From the NCBI GenBank assembly GCA_963934795.1, contig CAWWAF010000120.1:1-10621 (forward strand): DNA of 10,621 nt, in the 5' to 3' direction. The stretch's first letter is position 1, and each line of letters begins with the position of its first letter. Position numbers and translations under genes: made by a program. The notes under the pieces were generated by a model that was not told the origin of the DNA, made no database searches, and saw only the letters and a list, made by a program, of their open reading frames with translations. Shown here piece after piece: positions 6,905 to 10,621 of this stretch. This DNA comes from UBA8438 sp963934795. GTDB taxonomy: Bacteria > Acidobacteriota > Vicinamibacteria > Vicinamibacterales > UBA8438.

Positions 6905-6909
6905 GAGGA
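6903..6909 (+). promoter_or_regulatory. Shine-Dalgarno deciding the TTG start of the SDR gene
   Basis: GAGAGGA lies six bases before the TTG at 6916-6918 and overlaps the stop codon of the oxidoreductase remnant. The strong match and ideal spacing support the TTG as start. No ATG or GTG nearby gives a better N-terminus, since the Rossmann strand begins only eight residues in. Confidence 0.7.
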
Positions 6910-6915
6910 AACACG

Positions 6916-7713
6916 TTGGCAGATCGATTGGCGGGAAAGGTGGCGGTCGTCACAGGCGCGGGATCGAGCGGGCCCGGCATCGGCAATGGCAAGGCCGCGG
7001 CCATCCTGTTCGCTCGCGAGGGCGCCAGTGTCCTGTGCGTCGACATTGTTGAAGAACGCGTGCAGGAGACAGTGAACATCATTGAGAGCGAGGGCGGCAC
7101 AGCCTCGGTGTGGGTGGCCGATGTTAGCAGGCAGGCCGACTGTCGGGCGATGACCGCTGCGGCCGTCGAGCGCTATGGCCGCCTCGACATCCTCCAAAAC
7201 AACGTGGGCATCCCGGCCCGTCAGAAATTGGAGGACGTCACCGAGGACGAATGGGACCACCTCTTTCAGACCAACCTCCGCAGCATGGTGATGGCCGCGC
7301 AGGCCGCGGTGCCCTACATGGAGCGGGCCGGCGGCGGGTCAATCATCAATCTCTCGTCAATCGCCGCGGTGCGCGCCTACCCCGCCACCTCGACTGCTTA
7401 CACAGCCAGCAAGGCCGGGGCCATTGGGCTGACGGTGGCGCTAGCGGGACAACTGGGCGATCGGCGGATTCGGGTCAACGCGATCGCCGCAGGGCAGGTC
7501 TACACGCCGCTGACCGCCGCACGCATGACGCCCGAGGACCGGAAAGCGCGCGCCACAATGGCGATTATCAAGGAAGAGGGCACGGCCTGGGACATCGGCT
7601 GGACCTCGGTCTTCCTGGCCAGCGATGAGTCACGCTGGATCACGGGGCAGACGATCCACGTCGATGGCGGCATCTCGATCCAGATACCCGGCGGGCAAAC
7701 AAGAGCGCCTTAG
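6916..7713 (+). CDS. Short-chain dehydrogenase/reductase (SDR family)
   Basis: A 265-residue classical SDR, probably an NAD(H)-dependent alcohol or ketone oxidoreductase. The cofactor loop begins TGAG at 13-16 and runs to GIGNGKA at 21-27, with extra Ser-Ser-Gly-Pro residues compared with the usual TGxxxGIG. Asp43 at the end of the second strand (CVD) points to NAD rather than NADP. NNVG (95-98) replaces the usual NNAG. Asn120, Ser148, Tyr162 and Lys166 (in YTASK) complete the catalytic tetrad. RVNAIAAGQVYTP (186-198) and WITGQTIHVDGG (241-252) are standard C-terminal elements. Translation starts at TTG with a good ribosome binding site. The gene follows protein B and the oxidoreductase remnant on the same strand and ends 87 bases before the converging CoA-transferase. 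Substrate unknown; a role in oxidising a hydroxylated intermediate is inference. Confidence 0.9.
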   Translation: MADRLAGKVAVVTGAGSSGPGIGNGKAAAILFAREGASVLCVDIVEERVQETVNIIESEGGTASVWVADVSRQADCRAMTAAAVERYGRLDILQNNVGIPARQKLEDVTEDEWDHLFQTNLRSMVMAAQAAVPYMERAGGGSIINLSSIAAVRAYPATSTAYTASKAGAIGLTVALAGQLGDRRIRVNAIAAGQVYTPLTAARMTPEDRKARATMAIIKEEGTAWDIGWTSVFLASDESRWITGQTIHVDGGISIQIPGGQTRAP

Positions 7714-7800
7714 ATTTCCGTGCGAGGCGTCCGCGTGGGCGTCCGACAACACACCGTTCTCTGCTGAGCAACGCGGCCAACGCGCGCCTCGCCCGGAACC

Positions 7801-8490
7801 TCAGGGCACGCGCATCTCCGGCGGGTCACCGTCTACTCGCAACGGGCCACCAGTCAGAGACCGCACGGTAGCCAGATCCACACCCGGCGCCAACTCCCGC
7901 AGGACAAAGCCGCCGTCAGCCACATCAACGACCGCCAAGTTGGTATAGATGCGGGTCACGACGCCAACGCCCGTCAGTGGATAGGTGCAGCGCTCGACCA
8001 GCTTGGGTTCACCGTCGCGGGTGGTGTGTTCGGTAATGGCCAATACGTTCGGCACGCCGGCCACGAGATCCATCGCGCCTCCCACCGCGGGTATCGCGTC
8101 TGCGTCGCCCGTGGACCAGTTGGCCAGGTCGCCGTTCGCCCCGATCTGCATCGCTCCGAGAATGGTGAAGTCCACGTGTCCACCGCGGATCATCGTGAAG
8201 CTGTCTGCGTGGTGGAAGAACGCGGCCCCAGGCAACATGGTGACGGGCTTCTTGCCGGCGTTGATGAGATCCAGGTCGAGGTCCTCCGGGTTTGGCGGCG
8301 GCCCGAAACCGAGAATGCCGTTCTCAGAGTGGTACACAACCTCCCGACCGGCCGGCACATGCGCCGCCACCTTCTCGGGTATGCCGATCCCGAGATTGAC
8401 ATAGGCACCGTCTGGGATGTCCTGCGCACAGCGCCAAGCCATGAGGTCCCTCGACAAACCGAGCCGCGTGGCCTTCCCCGCCTCACTCAT
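7801..8490 (-). CDS. pcaJ: 3-oxoacid (3-oxoadipate-type) CoA-transferase, beta subunit
   Basis: The 229-residue beta subunit of a class I CoA-transferase that moves CoA from succinyl-CoA to a 3-oxoacid, in the cytoplasm as an alpha/beta complex. DIPDGAYVNLGIGIP (24-38) and the active-site motif SENGILGFGP (55-64) are present, with Glu56 as the glutamate that forms the CoA thioester. INAGKKPVT, FFHHADSF, MIRGGHVD, GDLANW and IPAVGGAMDL follow as in PcaJ. The ATG at 8490 overlaps the stop of the alpha subunit by ATGA, indicating translational coupling and fixing the start; the longer open frame upstream lies inside the alpha gene. PcaJ-like by sequence pattern, but acetoacetate or another 3-oxoacid cannot be excluded, since ScoB-type enzymes are close. 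No other beta-ketoadipate pathway gene is in view. Confidence 0.9.
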   Translation of the reverse strand: MSEAGKATRLGLSRDLMAWRCAQDIPDGAYVNLGIGIPEKVAAHVPAGREVVYHSENGILGFGPPPNPEDLDLDLINAGKKPVTMLPGAAFFHHADSFTMIRGGHVDFTILGAMQIGANGDLANWSTGDADAIPAVGGAMDLVAGVPNVLAITEHTTRDGEPKLVERCTYPLTGVGVVTRIYTNLAVVDVADGGFVLRELAPGVDLATVRSLTGGPLRVDGDPPEMRVP

Positions 8491-9197
8491 ATATAGCGCG
8501 CTCCACTGCGGACCTGCACGGACTCGTGCACGGCATCCGCAATTGCGACAACCCGATCGACAAATATGCCTGGCGTCACGACATGTTCCGGGTCGATATC
8601 GCCGGCGTCCGCGCACTCGCGCACCTGCACAATGGTCGTACGCGCTGCCGTACACATGAGCGGTCCGAAGTTGCGCGCCGCTCGGTGGTACGTGAGATTG
8701 CCCAAACGGTCCGCCCGATCCGCCTTGACCAATGCGACATCGCCAGGCAGGGCGTGCTCCATGACGTAACGGCGACCATTGAATTCGCGGACTTCTTTCC
8801 CCTCGCCGAGCGGGGTGCCCACACTGGTTGGTGTAAAGAACGCCGGAATACCTGCGCCAGCCGCGCGAATGCGCTCGGCCAGTGTCCCTTGCGGGACCAC
8901 ATCAAGTTCGATGGCGCCTCGCCGGTAGGCGTCGACAAACACGCCGGCATCCGAGGAGCGGGGAAAGGAGCACACGATGCGCCGCACCCGACCGGCCTCG
9001 ATCAGGGCCGCAATCCCGACATGCCCGTTACCGGCATTGTTGCTGACGATAGTCAAGTCGCGGGCGCCGAGGTCGATCACCCCGTGCAGCAGCTCAGTAG
9101 GGCTGCCGGCCTCACCAAAACCAGAGACCAAAATGGTGTCGCCGTCCGCAATACCGGACACGGCCTCCACTACGCTACGTACTCGCTTCTCAATCAT
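8487..9197 (-). CDS. pcaI: 3-oxoacid (3-oxoadipate-type) CoA-transferase, alpha subunit
   Basis: The 236-residue alpha subunit, partner of the gene at 7801-8490. It has the CoA-binding GFGEAGSPTEL (26-36), TIVSNNAGNG (49-58), CSFPRSSD (76-83), VVPQGTLAERIRAAGAGIPA (100-119), GNLTYHRAARNFGP (166-179) and DPEHVVTPGIFVDRVV (202-217). These match the order and wording of PcaI from beta-ketoadipate pathways as I remember it. The ATG at 9197 is preferred over the in-frame GTG at 9209 because MIEKRVRSVVEAVSGI lines up with the PcaI N-terminus; neither has a clear ribosome binding site. It is divergent from the TRAP binding protein across 148 bases, so the two may share regulation. The final residues (about 224-236) are not conserved in my recollection and may just be tail. 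Substrate assignment is inference. Confidence 0.9.
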   Translation of the reverse strand: MIEKRVRSVVEAVSGIADGDTILVSGFGEAGSPTELLHGVIDLGARDLTIVSNNAGNGHVGIAALIEAGRVRRIVCSFPRSSDAGVFVDAYRRGAIELDVVPQGTLAERIRAAGAGIPAFFTPTSVGTPLGEGKEVREFNGRRYVMEHALPGDVALVKADRADRLGNLTYHRAARNFGPLMCTAARTTIVQVRECADAGDIDPEHVVTPGIFVDRVVAIADAVHESVQVRSGARYI

Positions 9198-9246
9198 GTC
9201 GGTCCACACGCAACTGGTCGCACATGGGCCAAGAGCCTATCGCGCC

Positions 9247-9280
9247 CCGCGGAAACCAAGCAACCGCGCGAATTCCGCGG
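9247..9280. repeat. 8-bp inverted repeat in the pcaI/TRAP intergenic region
   Basis: CCGCGGAA (9247-9254) and TTCCGCGG (9273-9280) are perfect complements separated by 18 bases. The hexamer CCGCGG inside each arm is itself palindromic, so the site can also be read as two copies 28 bases apart. It lies 50-83 bases upstream of the CoA-transferase alpha start and 66-99 upstream of the TRAP gene. This would suit a dimeric or paired regulator site, but GC-rich DNA makes CCGCGG common. Confidence 0.4.
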
Positions 9281-9300
9281 TGGGCTACCGAAGAGCGCCT

Positions 9301-9316
9301 TGGTGTCGGCACACCA
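9301..9316. promoter_or_regulatory. Candidate operator: 6-bp inverted repeat upstream of TRAP gene
   Basis: TGGTGT (9301-9306), CGGC, ACACCA (9311-9316) form a perfect inverted repeat ending 29 bases before the ATG at 9346. A weak -10-like TAAGCT is at 9331-9336. If that is real, the -35 would fall at about 9308-9313, inside the repeat, so a bound regulator would cover the promoter. The promoter itself is not well supported. Confidence 0.35.
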
Positions 9317-9345
9317 TCGAGTTTTGGGGTTAAGCTACTGAGCGC

Positions 9346-10470
9346 ATGATCACCCGAGACCCTGCCTCCACATGGAGCCGGCGGCGCGTCCTGGCCGCGT
9401 TAGCCGGAGTCGCTGGTGTGGCGCCCCTCGTCCGGGGTGAACGGGGAGGCACCGGCGACTCGCGAGTGTTGCGCTACACCGCGCACGTGCCCAGCTCCCA
9501 CGCCATCTACAGCAAGGTCTTCGTACCCTGGGCGGACATGGTCGCCGAACAGACCCAGGGCCGGCTCCGGTGGGATCCGTTTCCCGACGCACTCCTGCAC
9601 GGCCCACTCGACGGGTTCAAGGCGGTGGCGGCCAACGTGACCGACTATACCCACGCCTACGCGACCTACCAACCGGGGAGCTTTCATCTGACCCATGGAC
9701 TGCAGTTGCCGTTCCTGTTTCAGAATTCGGGCGTCGCCGCGCTCGTGGCCGAGGAACTGTATCCCGAGTACCTCAAGAGTGAGTACGAGCGGATGCAGGT
9801 CTACCTGGCGCACTGCAGCGCGACGACCGCCTACGACATCATCTCGAAAACTCCGGTCCGCACCCCATCCGATCTGCGCGGACTCAAGGTCCGCTCCACC
9901 GGTGGGCTGACCGCGAATATTCTCCGGGAAATCGGGGCAACCCCCGTCGTCTTGCCCACATCCGAGACGTACACCGCGTTTCAGCGAGGCATCATCGATG
10001 CGGTGGCTTTGGGTGCGCCCGACATGGCCGCGTATCGGCTGCAGGAGATCGGCAACTACTTTCTGCCGCTCCGACTCACGCACACGGTGATTCAATATTG
10101 TCTGAATCCACGCACATTCGACGGCCTCCCTGCTGACCTTCGGCTGTCGCTCTACAACCTGTTCCGACTGGTGGGGCAACTGGCGAACATCAACTTCTAC
10201 GGTGGGGAGGCGCTCGGCACGGCCATCGAGACCATCGAAGCAGGGGGCGTCGAAATTCTGGAGCCCACTCCGGACGAGCGTCAGGAGTGGGTCGAGGCCG
10301 CCCGGCCAATCGAGCAACAGTTCATTGCGGAGAACGAGAAGCTCGGACTGCCGGCTGGTGCGTTCATAGCTGAAGCGAAGGAGCGTTCGGCCCGGTATGA
10401 GGGGTGGAGTGACCAGCAGCTCTGGGACCACGTGTCGGCCGGCCCGGTGCAAGGGGTCATCGACTTCTGA
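9346..10470 (+). CDS. TRAP transporter solute-binding protein (DctP family)
   Basis: A 374-residue periplasmic binding protein of a tripartite ATP-independent transporter, which delivers carboxylate-type solutes to a membrane permease. SRRRVLAALAG at 11-21 is a Tat-like signal. The mature domain starts near LRYTAHVP (42-49). The central DctP signature is clear: TPSDLRGLKVRSTGG (173-187), in which Arg183 is the likely carboxylate-binding residue of the family, then PTSETYTAFQRGIIDAV (204-220). The C-terminal part has the usual long helices. Length is slightly above the typical 320-360 because of the signal region. The ATG is the only sensible start. The ribosome binding site is poor (CTGAG close to the ATG), and a leaderless or short-leader message is possible. 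The small and large permease genes do not follow it. A permease C-terminus converges on it from the right. Confidence 0.9.
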   Translation: MITRDPASTWSRRRVLAALAGVAGVAPLVRGERGGTGDSRVLRYTAHVPSSHAIYSKVFVPWADMVAEQTQGRLRWDPFPDALLHGPLDGFKAVAANVTDYTHAYATYQPGSFHLTHGLQLPFLFQNSGVAALVAEELYPEYLKSEYERMQVYLAHCSATTAYDIISKTPVRTPSDLRGLKVRSTGGLTANILREIGATPVVLPTSETYTAFQRGIIDAVALGAPDMAAYRLQEIGNYFLPLRLTHTVIQYCLNPRTFDGLPADLRLSLYNLFRLVGQLANINFYGGEALGTAIETIEAGGVEILEPTPDERQEWVEAARPIEQQFIAENEKLGLPAGAFIAEAKERSARYEGWSDQQLWDHVSAGPVQGVIDF

Positions 10471-10538
10471 GGCAGCCGTAGAACACCCGATGGCGGTGTG
10501 GCGACGAGGTCGGACTCTGGGCGCGGTCCGTTCAGCTT

Positions 10539-10621
10539 CTAATTCATCTGTCGCGGCAACCAGAGTGCGATCTCCGGAAACGCGATGACCAGGGCGATGA
10601 TGACCAGCTCGCCCACCACAA
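10539..10621 (-). CDS. TRAP large permease (DctM-like), C-terminal fragment
   Basis: The minus strand ends an open frame with TAG at 10539-10541. The 26 complete codons before it encode a hydrophobic segment ending FPEIALWLPRQMN. A final membrane helix followed by FP..ALWLP and a few polar residues is how TRAP large permeases (DctM, TRAP-T family 4/12-TMS subunit) characteristically end. Only the last helix lies inside the window; the gene continues beyond 10621. It converges with the solute-binding protein, leaving 68 bases between the stops (10471-10538). That gap has only weak hairpins, such as ACACC/GGTGT, and no T-run. The assignment rests on a short fragment plus the adjacent DctP gene. 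Confidence 0.6.
   Translation of the reverse strand, partial: VVGELVIIALVIAFPEIALWLPRQMN

Noticed and set aside
7722..7792. GCGAGGCG (7722-7729) and CGCCTCGC (7785-7792), perfect complements between the SDR and CoA-transferase genes
   Set aside because: The 55-base loop and absence of a T-run make it a poor terminator. In this GC-rich DNA such arms are expected by chance.
8491..8655. 55-residue N-terminal extension of the CoA-transferase beta subunit
   Set aside because: It lies inside the alpha-subunit gene and is Arg/Cys-rich. The ATG at 8490 has the ATGA coupling overlap and matches PcaJ starts.
10471..10538. Hairpins such as ACACC/GGTGT and CGGAC/GTCCG between the converging TRAP genes
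   Set aside because: Stems of five base pairs with long loops and no T-run do not support a terminator.

Overview
The window is GC-rich and gene-dense. It encodes a catabolic and export-oriented gene set from a bacterium that I cannot place precisely. The two related exported proteins of unknown function (2184-3200 and 5818-6738) belong to a type I associate with Acidobacteriota (Vicinamibacteria-like) and some proteobacterial metagenome genomes. That taxonomic guess is inference. No rRNA, tRNA, CRISPR array, insertion sequence or integrase is visible.

Layout, left to right. At 118-2187 (+) lies a large secreted alpha/beta-hydrolase-domain protein with a candidate leaderless promoter. Its stop codon overlaps the stop of a converging pair: a Tat-type exported epoxide hydrolase (3256-4542, -) followed by exported unknown protein A (2184-3200, -). 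Upstream of that pair, on the same strand, is a crotonase-fold CoA enzyme (4748-5539, -). A 278-base divergent intergenic region with a perfect 13-bp interrupted palindrome separates it from a plus-strand set. That set is exported unknown protein B (5818-6738, a relative of A), the collapsed remnant of a medium-chain NADP-dependent oxidoreductase gene (6735-6904), and a short-chain dehydrogenase with a TTG start (6916-7713). Converging on these is a translationally coupled CoA-transferase pair closely resembling PcaI/PcaJ (alpha 8487-9197 and beta 7801-8490, both -). A 148-base divergent region with two inverted repeats leads to a TRAP-type solute-binding protein (9346-10470, +). The last 83 bases hold the C-terminus of a probable TRAP large permease on the opposite strand.

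Working model (inference): a substrate enters through a TRAP system. Exported hydrolases, including an epoxide hydrolase, act on it or on a precursor outside the cytoplasm. The SDR, crotonase and 3-oxoacid CoA-transferase then handle CoA-linked and ketone or alcohol intermediates inside. The exported pair A/B is the least understood part. The substrate cannot be read from the sequence. The strongest anomalies are the internally deleted oxidoreductase gene, the crotonase with Thr at a usual catalytic Glu position, the putative periplasmic epoxide hydrolase, and the tail-to-tail arrangement of TRAP binding protein and permease.
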